Source: CAYUWK01 sp964580085
Lineage (GTDB): Bacteria; Patescibacteriota; Minisyncoccia; Minisyncoccales; CG1-02-41-26
Assembly: GCA_964580085.1 (NCBI GenBank)
Contig: CAZOJF010000002.1
Coordinates: forward strand, 1 to 28,255
Length of the DNA stretch: 28,255 nt
Direction: 5' to 3'
Positions 1 through 6,815 of the stretch are shown piece by piece (positions within the stretch are counted from its first letter, which is position 1; every line of letters starts with the position of its first letter). The notes under the pieces were generated by a model. That model had not been told where the DNA came from and did no database searches. It saw only the letters and a program-made list of their open reading frames with translations. The position numbers were made by a program, and so were the translations under genes.

Positions 1-80
1 ATCTTTTGAACAACCGTCCAAGAAAAAGGCTTGATTGGAAAACTCCGTTAGAAGCTTTTAGTGTTGCACTTGTAGGTTGA
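1..80 (+). CDS. IS30-family transposase, C-terminal end (partial)
   Basis: Reading from base 3 gives 25 residues and a TGA stop, including NNRPRKRLDWKTPLEAF. This closely matches the conserved end of IS30-family DDE transposases (LNNRPRK-L-W-TP-E-F). Only this end is in the window, so it cannot be said whether the element is intact. In this family the last codons often run into the right inverted repeat, so the IS end probably lies at about 60-95. The gene lies directly upstream of a small SD-led accessory unit, which suggests that this edge of the window is a mobile or recently rearranged region. Confidence 0.85.
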   Translation, partial: LLNNRPRKRLDWKTPLEAFSVALVG

Positions 81-97
81 ATTCAGCTTTAACCAAT

Positions 98-126
98 TTG
101 ACGAACAAGGATAAATATGGTATGAT
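98..126 (+). promoter_or_regulatory. Promoter for the small accessory unit
   Basis: The -35 box TTGACG (98-103) and -10 box TATGAT (121-126) are separated by 17 bp. The start site would be near 133, giving a leader of about 54 nt that ends in an SD before the ATG at 187. It sits just outside the presumed IS30 end. Confidence 0.65.
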
Positions 127-151
127 ACATAATATCATAAAATATGGTATG
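113..151 (+). repeat. 12-bp direct repeat overlapping the promoter
   Basis: AAATATGGTATG occurs exactly at 113-124 and 140-151, a period of 27 bp. The first copy contains part of the -10 box. The second lies just after the predicted start and supplies an alternative -10-like TATGCT. It could be a pair of regulator sites or a duplicated promoter fragment. Confidence 0.5.
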
Positions 152-186
152 CTAGCTCGTTAACAAAATAAAAGAGGTGATAAATT

Positions 187-288
187 ATGAGAAAATTACT
201 TGATTGGATGTTTTCAGAAGAAATTTTACCTTGTATGATTTTAATAATAATTGTATTATTTATTATTCTGAATTGGCATAATATTTAG
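187..288 (+). CDS. 33-aa single-pass membrane peptide
   Basis: ATG at 187 follows an SD-like AGAGGTGAT (173-181). The peptide begins MRKLLDWMFSEEILP and then has about 15-18 strongly hydrophobic residues (roughly 16-30), ending NWHNI. It looks like a small membrane peptide with a charged N-terminus. The good promoter, the SD and the co-directional downstream genes support that it is real. No family was recognised. It could be a toxin-like peptide or an accessory membrane peptide; nothing in the sequence decides this. Confidence 0.5.
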   Translation: MRKLLDWMFSEEILPCMILIIIVLFIILNWHNI

Positions 289-328
289 AAATAGAAAAAA
301 ATAAATTTAATAAAAGGAGGTTAAAGAA

Positions 329-559
329 ATGAGAAAATGGAAAAAACTTTATGAGTTTCCAGATCGACACTGTGCAATATACGATAAGGAAGATTTGATG
401 TTGCAGCAATTGCCGCATTTAATAACGGTAATGCCGAAAAAACGAAAAACAGAAGTTTTCCAATTGTTAGCAAATAGGGAAGTAAAGGAAGGAAATGAAA
501 AACTTTTTAAATGGTTACTAAATAAAGCATGGAGAAAGGAGGAATTAATAATACCATGA
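329..559 (+). CDS. Hypothetical basic protein, 76 aa
   Basis: Preceded by a near-perfect SD (AAAGGAGGT, 315-323) 5 nt before the ATG. The protein is Lys/Arg-rich with no membrane segment and no motif I recognise. Its predicted make-up is mainly helical (for example PKKRKTEVFQLLANRE). Its TGA overlaps the next ATG (ATGA at 556-559), so the two genes are probably translationally coupled. The strong SD is unlike most genes in the window, which hints at a different origin or high expression. Confidence 0.65.
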   Translation: MRKWKKLYEFPDRHCAIYDKEDLMLQQLPHLITVMPKKRKTEVFQLLANREVKEGNEKLFKWLLNKAWRKEELIIP

Positions 560-798
560 TCGACCAAGAAAAAAAGGGATTATTTAAAAATGAGGTAGAA
601 TTAAAAGAAATAGACAAATCAATATTTTTCAAGGATTTTAAGTGGGAAGAACCAATTATTCACATCACAAGGTCTATGGAAAAGTTAGAAAATGCAAACA
701 TAAATTACGCAATAGAAACAAATTGCAAGGATAAATGCCAAGTAATTTATATAGACCATAAGGATAAGCTCATAGCGATTGACGCATTAGAAGAATAA
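556..798 (+). CDS. Hypothetical acidic protein, 80 aa
   Basis: I chose the ATG at 556 because it forms a 4-bp ATGA overlap with the upstream stop. A longer start at 529 is possible, but the GGAGG motif (537-541) would then lie inside the coding region. The protein is soluble and mixed-charge, ending in a short beta-like segment (QVIYIDHKDKLIAIDALEE). No family was recognised. It is the last gene before a clear terminator, so 187-798 forms one three-gene unit. Confidence 0.6.
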   Translation: MIDQEKKGLFKNEVELKEIDKSIFFKDFKWEEPIIHITRSMEKLENANINYAIETNCKDKCQVIYIDHKDKLIAIDALEE

Positions 799-803
799 TT
801 TAA

Positions 804-839
804 AAAAGACCGGAGTTAGTTAATTAATTTCGGTCTTTT
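804..839 (+). terminator. Rho-independent terminator
   Basis: A 9-bp stem AAAAGACCG (804-812) pairs with CGGTCTTTT (831-839) around an 18-nt A/T-rich loop. The T run is the 3' arm itself. It closes the 187-798 unit and insulates it from the TetR gene. Confidence 0.75.
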
Positions 840-858
840 CATTTATTTTAGATTATTA

Positions 859-887
859 TTGACAAGGGTTTTTAATTTAGCTATTCT
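859..887 (+). promoter_or_regulatory. Promoter of the TetR-family gene
   Basis: TTGACA (859-864), 17-bp spacer, TATTCT (882-887). The predicted start at about 894 lies next to the palindrome at 897-916, so a bound repressor would cover the initially transcribed region. Confidence 0.7.
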
Positions 888-896
888 AGAGATAGA

Positions 897-916
897 AACT
901 TACCAATTGGTAAGTT
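897..916. promoter_or_regulatory. 20-bp perfect palindrome, probable TetR operator
   Basis: AACTTACCAA followed by TTGGTAAGTT is a perfect inverted repeat with no spacer. It is placed between the -10 box and the ATG of the adjacent TetR gene. Size, symmetry and position fit operators of AcrR/TetR-family repressors and predict autoregulation. Read-through from this promoter would also place the downstream module under its control. Confidence 0.75.
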
Positions 917-923
917 AAATATA

Positions 924-1481
924 ATGATATCAAAATCAAAACAACGTGTCTTGGACACTGCTTCCAAACTTTTTTCGGAGTTTGGTTTTTTAGGCGTTTC
1001 CATGGAAGATATTGCCAAACACTTAAATATCACTAAAGCCGGATTGTATTATCATTTTAAAAGTAAAAAAGACCTTTTTTTACAAGTTCTTGAAAAAGCA
1101 AATCAGAATTTAATCAAGACTTTTGATAAACAGCCTCAAGAATTTTCTCAATTAATAAAAAGTTATATTCGTTTTAGTCTAAAGGAAAAAAATCTTATTC
1201 GAGTAATTACTCTTAAAGGTTCTGATATTGATCCGGCAATTATAGATTATATTGTTAAATTAAGGAAACAAATAAATAAAAAGTTTCAAACTTGTTTAAA
1301 AAAGATTTTTAACAAGAAACAGAGTAGGGAACATAATTTGCAATTTATTTCTTGTTCTATTCTAGGGATAATGGATAGATTGATAGTTGAATCAACCTTG
1401 TTTAGAAAAAGATTAAATGTAAAAAAAGAGACTTCTCAAATTTTAAAGTTGATTAAACCAATTTTAAAGGTCGAATTATAA
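924..1481 (+). CDS. TetR/AcrR-family transcriptional regulator
   Basis: 185 aa, the usual TetR length. The N-terminal helix-turn-helix spans residues about 7-55, with the family signature GVSMEDIAKHLNITKAGLYYHF and then KKDLFLQVLEKA. The C-terminal two thirds is a divergent helical ligand/dimer domain with no recognisable ligand clue. No SD precedes the ATG; the leader is about 30 nt and filled by the palindromic operator. The gene lies at the head of the plus-strand run containing the 29-aa peptide and the NifX/CDF/Fe-S ATPase genes, so it may sense a metal-linked or redox state and control export or cofactor handling. The target set is inference; the family call is firm. Confidence 0.93.
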   Translation: MISKSKQRVLDTASKLFSEFGFLGVSMEDIAKHLNITKAGLYYHFKSKKDLFLQVLEKANQNLIKTFDKQPQEFSQLIKSYIRFSLKEKNLIRVITLKGSDIDPAIIDYIVKLRKQINKKFQTCLKKIFNKKQSREHNLQFISCSILGIMDRLIVESTLFRKRLNVKKETSQILKLIKPILKVEL

Positions 1482-1506
1482 TAATTAATTTATTAAAAAT
1501 AAAAAT

Positions 1507-1596
1507 ATGGTTATAACACCAATAATATTAGTAGTTGTTATTTTGGTCGGTGCTTATCTTTTATGGGCTCAAAAGAATAACAAATGGCCATTCTAG
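1507..1596 (+). CDS. 29-aa membrane peptide
   Basis: A short ORF reads MVITPIILVVVILVGAYLLW and then a polar tail, AQKNNKWPF. It is a single hydrophobic helix with a charged C-terminus, starting 26 bp after the TetR stop. There is no SD, but most genes here lack one. Composition and placement favour a real small membrane peptide, although a chance ORF cannot be excluded at this length. Confidence 0.4.
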   Translation: MVITPIILVVVILVGAYLLWAQKNNKWPF

Positions 1597-1671
1597 TTTT
1601 TCCACGTTCTAATTTTAGTTTATCAAAATAATTCAAGATTAAATTCTTGGGGTATTTATATTATTTAGGGG

Positions 1672-1699
1672 TTGACAGACATATAGTTATGGGTATATA
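1672..1699 (+). promoter_or_regulatory. Promoter upstream of the DUF5320/NifX module
   Basis: TTGACA (1672-1677) and TATATA (1694-1699) are separated by 16 bp, giving a start near 1706 and a leader of about 44 nt. A second -10-like TATAAT at 1738-1743 lies 6 nt before the ATG at 1750 but has no good -35, so it may be an alternative leaderless start. The 1597-1671 stretch otherwise holds only a weak 5-bp hairpin (CAAGA 1634-1638 with TCTTG 1645-1649). Confidence 0.6.
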
Positions 1700-1749
1700 C
1701 TTAAAACATAAAAGTCGATAATTTACAAATAATAATATATAATAAATAT

Positions 1750-2079
1750 ATGCCTAGAGGAGATGGAACTGGTCCTATGGGTCTTGGACCAATGACTGGG
1801 AGAGGAACAGGTTATTGCGCTGGTTATTCCTATCCTGGATTTATAAACCCTGGTTTTAGAAGAGGATATTCTGGATGGGGAAGAGGACGAGGTTGGAGAA
1901 ACTGGTATCAAACTACTAGAATCCCAAACCAAGAAAGAGCAACTTATGGATTACCATTTTCTGAACAACCTGATCAAAAAGAAGAAAAAGAAATGTTAGA
2001 CAAAGAGTTAGAATCTTTAAAAGAAGAAATAATTCTTATTAAAAAACGACTCCAAGATCTTAAAGGTCAAAAAAAATAA
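1750..2079 (+). CDS. DUF5320-type Gly/Arg-rich protein
   Basis: 109 aa. The N-terminus MPRGDGTGPMGLGPMTGRG followed by GYCAG is the hallmark of DUF5320 proteins, found mostly in anaerobic bacteria and archaea next to NifX-like and Mrp/MinD Fe-S proteins. Residues 1-60 are Gly/Arg/Tyr/Trp-rich and probably disordered. Residues about 75-109 are Lys/Glu/Leu-rich and look like a coiled coil (LESLKEEIILIKKRLQDLKG). There is a single Cys at about 25. The biochemical role is unknown. It heads the module and shares its GTGP motif with the next protein and a Gly-Arg tail with NifX, suggesting a common partner or assembly. Confidence 0.85.
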   Translation: MPRGDGTGPMGLGPMTGRGTGYCAGYSYPGFINPGFRRGYSGWGRGRGWRNWYQTTRIPNQERATYGLPFSEQPDQKEEKEMLDKELESLKEEIILIKKRLQDLKGQKK

Positions 2080-2094
2080 AATAATTATAATAAT

Positions 2095-2325
2095 ATGCCA
2101 AATTTAAACGGTACTGGCCCTACTGGTCAGGGTCCAGGTACAGGTAGAGGGCTAGGTCAAGGAGGTGGACGAGGACGTCAGCCAAATGGTTTTGGTTTGG
2201 GTCCATCAGGTTTTTGTGTTTGTACAAATCCTAATTGTAATAATAAAGTTCCTCATCAGAGAGGAGTGCCTTGCTATGATCTAAAATGTGAAAAATGCGG
2301 TTCTCCTATGGCAAGAGAAAGCTAA
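2095..2325 (+). CDS. Small Gly-rich zinc-ribbon-like protein
   Basis: 76 aa. The N-terminal half repeats the DUF5320 motif (GTGPTGQGPGTGRGLGQGGG). The C-terminal half carries six or more cysteines: C-V-C, NPNC, VPC, then KCEKCGSPM, the last being a CxxC knuckle. The segment VPHQRGVPCYDLKCEKCG resembles small Cys-rich proteins encoded beside NifX/DUF134 genes in anaerobes. It probably binds zinc or an Fe-S cluster; which metal cannot be told from sequence. It ends 13 bp before the NifX start, in the same operon. Confidence 0.8.
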   Translation: MPNLNGTGPTGQGPGTGRGLGQGGGRGRQPNGFGLGPSGFCVCTNPNCNNKVPHQRGVPCYDLKCEKCGSPMARES

Positions 2326-2338
2326 AATAATTAAATTT

Positions 2339-2749
2339 ATGAAAATTTGTATTAGTTCTTTGGGTCCAGACTTGGACTCTTTAATAGATCCTCGATTTGG
2401 CCGAGCCCAGTATTTTCTTTTCTTGGATGAAAAGGGGAATTTAGATGAAGTCACATCAAACCCTGGAATATTAGCTCGAGGAGGAGCCGGTATTACAGCA
2501 GCTCAAAAAATTGCTAATAGAAAGATTGATATTTTAATTACTGGAAATGTTGGTCCGAATGCTGTTGGGGTTTTGGGAACGACAAAAATAGAAATATTTT
2601 TATGTCCTGCAAACATAAAAGTAAAAGACGCATTTTCTATGTGGAAAGACAATAAATTAACTAAAGTCAAAGAATCTTCTGTTCCTGGCCATTTTGGAAT
2701 GGGACAGGGAATGGGCCGTGGTCGTGGATTAAGAGGCCCTAGAAATTAA
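2339..2749 (+). CDS. NifX/NifB-type dinitrogenase cofactor-binding domain protein
   Basis: 136 aa from the ATG at 2339. That start gives the typical beta-strand MKICISSLGPDLDS; a longer in-frame start at 2288 would lie inside the upstream gene. Family signatures are DPRFGRAQYFLFLD (residues about 17-30), a GGAGITAAQ segment and GNVGPNAVGVL. These belong to the MTH1175-like branch of the Fe-Mo-cofactor biosynthesis family, which bind metal clusters or cofactors. No nif structural genes are present, so nitrogen fixation is not implied. The tail GMGQGMGRGRGLRG is Gly/Arg-rich like the two preceding proteins, an unusual shared ornament. The gene ends 2 bp before the CDF transporter, which carries a second copy of the domain. 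Confidence 0.9.
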   Translation: MKICISSLGPDLDSLIDPRFGRAQYFLFLDEKGNLDEVTSNPGILARGGAGITAAQKIANRKIDILITGNVGPNAVGVLGTTKIEIFLCPANIKVKDAFSMWKDNKLTKVKESSVPGHFGMGQGMGRGRGLRGPRN

Positions 2750-2751
2750 TT

Positions 2752-3960
2752 ATGAACCCCCAATCTATTTCAATAATTAGTACCTTTGTAAATATGGGCC
2801 TAGGAGCTTCTAAGCTGTTTTTTGGTACTTTAATTGGAAGTGTTGCTTTAGTTGCTGATGGAGTACATTCTAGCTTAGATGTTATTTCCTCATTTGTTAC
2901 CTTTCTAGGGTTAAAAACAGCTAAAAAACCTCTTGATAAAACTCATCCTTATGGTTATTTAAAAGCAGAAAGTTTAGCTGGCTTTTTTGTAATGATACTC
3001 TTAGCAATTACTGGTATTTGGATTTTGTATGAAGCTATCCAAAGATTTTTTGGAGAAGAATTAGTAATTTTCTCTTCCTCTGCAATATTAGTAGTAATTG
3101 CCTCAATTTTAATAACCGAATCACTGGCCAGGTTAAAGTTTAAATATGGAAGAAAATTTGAAAGCTTGGCTTTGGTTGCTGATGCTGAACATTCCAGAGC
3201 AGATGCTTTATCATCTATTGGGGTTTTAGCTGGTCTTTTCTTAATAAAATATTTTAGTTTAGCAGATGCCATAATTGCTATAGGAATTGGGTTATATATT
3301 ATTTTCGAAGCATTTCAAATAGGCAGAGAAATTAGTGACTCTTTATTGGACGTTGCTAATAAAAATGTAGAAGAGAATATTAAAAAAATATGCGAATCAC
3401 ATAATATAGAAATATCTGATATTAAAACTAGAAAAATTGGGAACTCTAATTTTGCGGAAATTAAAATTAAATTAGCAGCAAAATTAAAAGTAGAAAATGT
3501 GGAAAAGATTACCAAAACTTTAGAAGAAAGATTATTAAAAAACATTAAAGAATTAAAATATGTTGTTATTTCTATTGAGGCTTACCAAGTAAAACAAAGT
3601 ATTATTTTACCAAAGATTGGTAAAGAAATGTGCGATTCTCAAGGCTTTGAGAAAACTGGGCCAGAAAAAATAGGATATAGATTGGTTATTCCCCTTAAAA
3701 ATGGAGAAATTAGTGATAAATTTGGAACAGAAGAGTATTTGGTAATAGATAAAAAAGATAGTAATATTTTATTTAAAAAAATAATTAAAAATCCCTATTC
3801 GGAAAAAGGTTCGCCTCACGGAGCAAGATTTGTAAAAGCCATCAGAGCTGACAAGGTTTTAACCCGTATAATTGGAGAAAATGCTAAACAGAATTTAGAA
3901 AATTTTGATATTCAAGTTGAAATTATTTCTCCTGAAAAAAATATTGAGCAAATAATATAA
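2752..3960 (+). CDS. CDF cation-efflux transporter fused to a NifX-like domain
   Basis: 402 aa, about 100 longer than FieF-type CDF proteins. Residues 1-200 hold six predicted membrane segments. Metal-site residues fit an HxxxD pair in TM2 (H39, D43) and in TM5 (H147, D151), the HD-HD pattern usual for zinc-type CDFs; FieF has DD-HD. Residues about 205-278 form the cytosolic dimer domain. Residues about 308-393 (RLVIPLKNGEISDKFGTEEYLVID, then NPYSEKGSPHGARF) resemble the NifX/NifB cofactor-binding fold encoded just upstream. A transporter with a tethered cofactor or metal sensor is the simplest reading. Metal identity is inference; the CDF call is firm and the fusion call good. Confidence 0.9.
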   Translation: MNPQSISIISTFVNMGLGASKLFFGTLIGSVALVADGVHSSLDVISSFVTFLGLKTAKKPLDKTHPYGYLKAESLAGFFVMILLAITGIWILYEAIQRFFGEELVIFSSSAILVVIASILITESLARLKFKYGRKFESLALVADAEHSRADALSSIGVLAGLFLIKYFSLADAIIAIGIGLYIIFEAFQIGREISDSLLDVANKNVEENIKKICESHNIEISDIKTRKIGNSNFAEIKIKLAAKLKVENVEKITKTLEERLLKNIKELKYVVISIEAYQVKQSIILPKIGKEMCDSQGFEKTGPEKIGYRLVIPLKNGEISDKFGTEEYLVIDKKDSNILFKKIIKNPYSEKGSPHGARFVKAIRADKVLTRIIGENAKQNLENFDIQVEIISPEKNIEQII

Positions 3961-3962
3961 TT

Positions 3963-4772
3963 ATGAAAAAAATTGCTATTACTGGAGGCAAAGGAGGAAC
4001 AGGAAAATCAACAGTCGCTATTTTGTTGGCTGCTGATTTAATTAAAAAAGGGAAAAAAGTAATTCTTTGTGATTGCGATGTTGAGTGTCCAAATGATTAT
4101 TTATTATTAGGTCAAAAATTAGAAAAAAAAGTTGAAAAAATATATGCTGAATTTCCAAAACTGATTAAAGAAAAATGTAGAAAATGTGGAATGTGTTCTA
4201 AGTCTTGTCCAGACAATGCTATTTTTCAAGCACCAAATCAATATCCAATTTTTATTAAAGATTTATGTTCTGGCTGTGGAGTTTGTTGGAATGTATGCCC
4301 ATTTGGAGCAATTGAAAGAAAAAAAGAAAAAGTAGGAGAAATATATTTTAATAAAATTAAAAATCTAAATCTAATTACAGGAGTGGCAAAACCAGGGCTA
4401 GAAGAAACAGGACCAGTTGTAACTAGTTTAAAAGAATATGCTTTGAAACTAGCTGAGAAAATCAAGGCAGACATAATTTTATTTGACACAGCAGCTGGTA
4501 CTCATTGTCCTGTTATTTCAGCTCTTTTAAATTGTGATATGGCTTATTGTGTAACTGAGCCAACTCCGATGGGAGCGTATGATTTAAAATTGATTTTAGA
4601 TTTATGTAAAAGATTAAAAGTAAAAACTGAGATAATTATAAATCAGGCAGACCTAGGAGATAAAAAAATAATCTATAAAATAGCTAAAAAGTATAAAATT
4701 AGAAAAGAAATTCCTTATTCTAAAAAAATTGTTGAAGCTTATTCTAAAGGAGAATTATTACATTTAAAATAA
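3963..4772 (+). CDS. MinD/Mrp-family ATPase with ferredoxin insert (copy 1)
   Basis: 269 aa. A deviant Walker A GGKGGTGKST lies at residues 8-17. Two [4Fe-4S] CxxCxxCxxxC motifs are inserted at C72/C75/C78/C82 and C102/C105/C108/C112, followed by the Walker B-like FDTAAGTHCPVI and VTEPTPMGAYDL. This is the architecture of MinD-superfamily ATPases with an internal ferredoxin domain, common in anaerobic archaea and bacteria and related to NBP35/ApbC Fe-S carriers. The likely role is nucleotide-driven assembly or transfer of Fe-S or other metal cofactors. It lies 2 bp after the CDF-NifX gene, and a paralogue follows at 5928. Confidence 0.92.
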   Translation: MKKIAITGGKGGTGKSTVAILLAADLIKKGKKVILCDCDVECPNDYLLLGQKLEKKVEKIYAEFPKLIKEKCRKCGMCSKSCPDNAIFQAPNQYPIFIKDLCSGCGVCWNVCPFGAIERKKEKVGEIYFNKIKNLNLITGVAKPGLEETGPVVTSLKEYALKLAEKIKADIILFDTAAGTHCPVISALLNCDMAYCVTEPTPMGAYDLKLILDLCKRLKVKTEIIINQADLGDKKIIYKIAKKYKIRKEIPYSKKIVEAYSKGELLHLK

Positions 4773-4776
4773 AAGC

Positions 4777-5370
4777 ATGAGCAAAGATAAGGACAACAAA
4801 TTAAAAGAGATTAAAGACGAAGTTTTAAAATGTAAAAAGTGTTCCTTATATAAAAATAGAAATTATCCTGTAATAGGGCAGGGAAGTCATGATGCTGAAA
4901 TAATGTTTATAGGCGAAGCACCTGGAGCACAAGAAGATAAAACTGGTCATCCTTTTTGTGGTAGAGCCGGAACAATTTTAGATGAATTATTAAATTCAGT
5001 GTCAATTAAAAGACAAGATATTTATATTTGTAATATATTAAAATGTAGACCACCTAGCAATAGAGACCCAGAAATAAAAGAAATTGAATCTTGTACTCCT
5101 TATCTGGAAAGACAAATTAAGATTATTAAACCAAAGATTATTTGTAGTTTAGGGAGATATTCAATGGAATTTCTAATGAAAAGATTTGGTTTAGAAAATA
5201 AGATAGAACTAATTAGTAAAATTCACGGTAATTTATTTGAAATTAAAATCGGATCCGAAAAATTAAAATTCGTAGCTTTTTACCATCCTGCTGTAGCAAT
5301 CTATAACCCAAATATGAAAGAAATTTTAAAAAAAGATTTTCAAATTTTAAAAACATTAAATAATAAATAA
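4777..5370 (+). CDS. Family-4 uracil-DNA glycosylase (Fe-S type)
   Basis: 197 aa. It removes uracil from DNA to start base-excision repair. Motif A is GEAPGAQED (residues 46-54), and the C-terminal substrate loop is FYHPAVAIYNP. The four cysteines that ligate the [4Fe-4S] cluster in this family are present: C19 and C22 (CKKC), C90 (KCRPP) and C106. Length is normal. It is embedded between two Fe-S ATPase genes with gaps of 4 bp and 1 bp. As an Fe-S client its placement may reflect shared cluster supply, or simply operon packing. Confidence 0.93.
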   Translation: MSKDKDNKLKEIKDEVLKCKKCSLYKNRNYPVIGQGSHDAEIMFIGEAPGAQEDKTGHPFCGRAGTILDELLNSVSIKRQDIYICNILKCRPPSNRDPEIKEIESCTPYLERQIKIIKPKIICSLGRYSMEFLMKRFGLENKIELISKIHGNLFEIKIGSEKLKFVAFYHPAVAIYNPNMKEILKKDFQILKTLNNK

Positions 5371-5371
5371 T

Positions 5372-5926
5372 ATGGAAAGAGAAAAAACATTAGCTTTATT
5401 AAAGCAAAATTTAAAAAACAATAATTTAATTAAACATTCTTTAGCAGTTGAAGCTAGCATGAAAGAACTGGCTAAATATTTTAAAGAAGACGAAGAAAAA
5501 TGGCAGACTTGCGGACTTTTGCATGACATTGATTATGAGAAAATAAAAGGAAATATAGAATTACATTCAAAAATAGGAAGTGAAATGTTAAAAGATTTAG
5601 GTTTTGAGGAAGATATCTGCCAAGCTGTTTTAACTCACAATGAAGCCCATGGCATTAAACCAGAAACATTAATGGCCAAAGCCTTGTATTGTGTTGATCC
5701 TTTAACTGGATTAATTGTAGCATCTACTTTGGTTTCTCCATCAAAAAAAATAAAAGAATTAAAAGTAGAGAATGTTTTAAAGCGATTTAAGGAAAAAGCT
5801 TTCGCTAGGGGAGCTAACAGAGAAATAATTGCAAAATCTCAAGAACTTTTAGATTTATCTTTAGAAGAATTCGTGAAGATTGTTTTATCAGCAATGCAAA
5901 ATATTAATGAAGAATTAGGATTATAA
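5372..5926 (+). CDS. HD-domain hydrolase-like protein
   Basis: 184 aa. An HD-superfamily metal-dependent phosphohydrolase domain shows the ordered ligands H22, H51-D52 (CGLLHDIDYEK), H65 in the helix that follows (ELHSKIG), H89 (VLTHNEAH) and D109 (CVDPLTGLI). This matches the single-domain HDIG-type group widespread in anaerobes, whose substrate is usually unknown (nucleotides or cyclic nucleotides are possible). It is one base after the glycosylase stop and one base before the second ATPase, so it is clearly part of the operon. Confidence 0.88.
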   Translation: MEREKTLALLKQNLKNNNLIKHSLAVEASMKELAKYFKEDEEKWQTCGLLHDIDYEKIKGNIELHSKIGSEMLKDLGFEEDICQAVLTHNEAHGIKPETLMAKALYCVDPLTGLIVASTLVSPSKKIKELKVENVLKRFKEKAFARGANREIIAKSQELLDLSLEEFVKIVLSAMQNINEELGL

Positions 5927-5927
5927 A

Positions 5928-6815
5928 ATGATTAAAAAGAGAAAAATTAAATTAGCTATAGCTTCTGGGAAAGGTGGCGTAGGCAAGAGTATGCTTAGTT
6001 CGTCGTTGGCAATGCTTTTTACAAAAAAATTTAAGACAACAGCAGTTGACTGTGATGTCGATGCCCCTAATTTAGCAATCTGGTTAAATGAAACAGATAA
6101 AAAATTCAAATCTTATAAAATTTCTACTTCTTCAAAACCATATATAGATTATAAAAAATGTAACGGTTGTGGTATATGCGCTAAAAAATGTCGTTACAAA
6201 GCAATAAAAATGGTTAAAAATAAACCTGTATTAAATCCGTTTCTTTGCGAGGGTTGCGGACTCTGCAAAATAGTTTGTCCTCAAAAAGCAATTAAGTTAA
6301 AACCTGTTAATAATGGCGAGATAAAAATTAAAAAAACAAAATATAATTTCCCTTTGGTTTCTGGAGCTCTTTCTCCAGGAGAAACAGGTTCAGGTAAAAT
6401 AGTATCAGCAGTCAAAAAAGAAGCAGATAAATTTGATTATGATATCCAAATTATTGATTCTTCTCCTGGTACGGGTTGTCCTGTTATGGCCGCTTTACAG
6501 GATGTGAATTTTGTTGTTTTAGTGACCGAACCAACTCCATCTGGATTTTCCGATTTGAAAAGAGTTTTACAAGTAGTAAATCATTTTAAAACCCCCTGGG
6601 GATTAGTCATAAATAAATGGGATATTAATATTAATTTATTCAATAAAATTAAAAAGTATGCGGGAAAAAGATTTTTAGGTAAGATTTCTTACGACAAACA
6701 AATTTTCAAAGCAGTTTCTAACTTAACTCCAATTTTAGAAACTAAATTAAATGCTAAATTTGAAATTGAAAATATCTTTAAAAAATTAAACAAAATTTTA
6801 TGTCCAGACCGATAA
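5928..6815 (+). CDS. MinD/Mrp-family ATPase with ferredoxin insert (copy 2)
   Basis: 295 aa. Walker A is SGKGGVGKS (residues 13-21). The ferredoxin insert has Cys sets C78/C81/C84/C88 and C107/C110/C113/C117, followed by IIDSSPGTGCPVM and VTEPTPSGFSDL. It is a paralogue of the 3963-4772 protein with the same domain order. Such ATPases often occur as tandem pairs and may act as a heterodimer. A weak AGGA precedes the ATG. The last 16 bp overlap the DUF134 gene, so expression is probably coupled. Confidence 0.92.
   Translation: MIKKRKIKLAIASGKGGVGKSMLSSSLAMLFTKKFKTTAVDCDVDAPNLAIWLNETDKKFKSYKISTSSKPYIDYKKCNGCGICAKKCRYKAIKMVKNKPVLNPFLCEGCGLCKIVCPQKAIKLKPVNNGEIKIKKTKYNFPLVSGALSPGETGSGKIVSAVKKEADKFDYDIQIIDSSPGTGCPVMAALQDVNFVVLVTEPTPSGFSDLKRVLQVVNHFKTPWGLVINKWDININLFNKIKKYAGKRFLGKISYDKQIFKAVSNLTPILETKLNAKFEIENIFKKLNKILCPDR

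Noticed and set aside
920..925. TATAAT overlapping the TetR start codon as a -10 box
   Set aside because: No -35 box 17 bp upstream, and it would start transcription inside the gene; the TTGACA/TATTCT pair upstream is far better.
2339..2749. NifX-like gene as evidence for nitrogen fixation
   Set aside because: No nifHDK or nifB radical SAM gene is present; NifX-like proteins of this type occur widely in non-fixing anaerobes.
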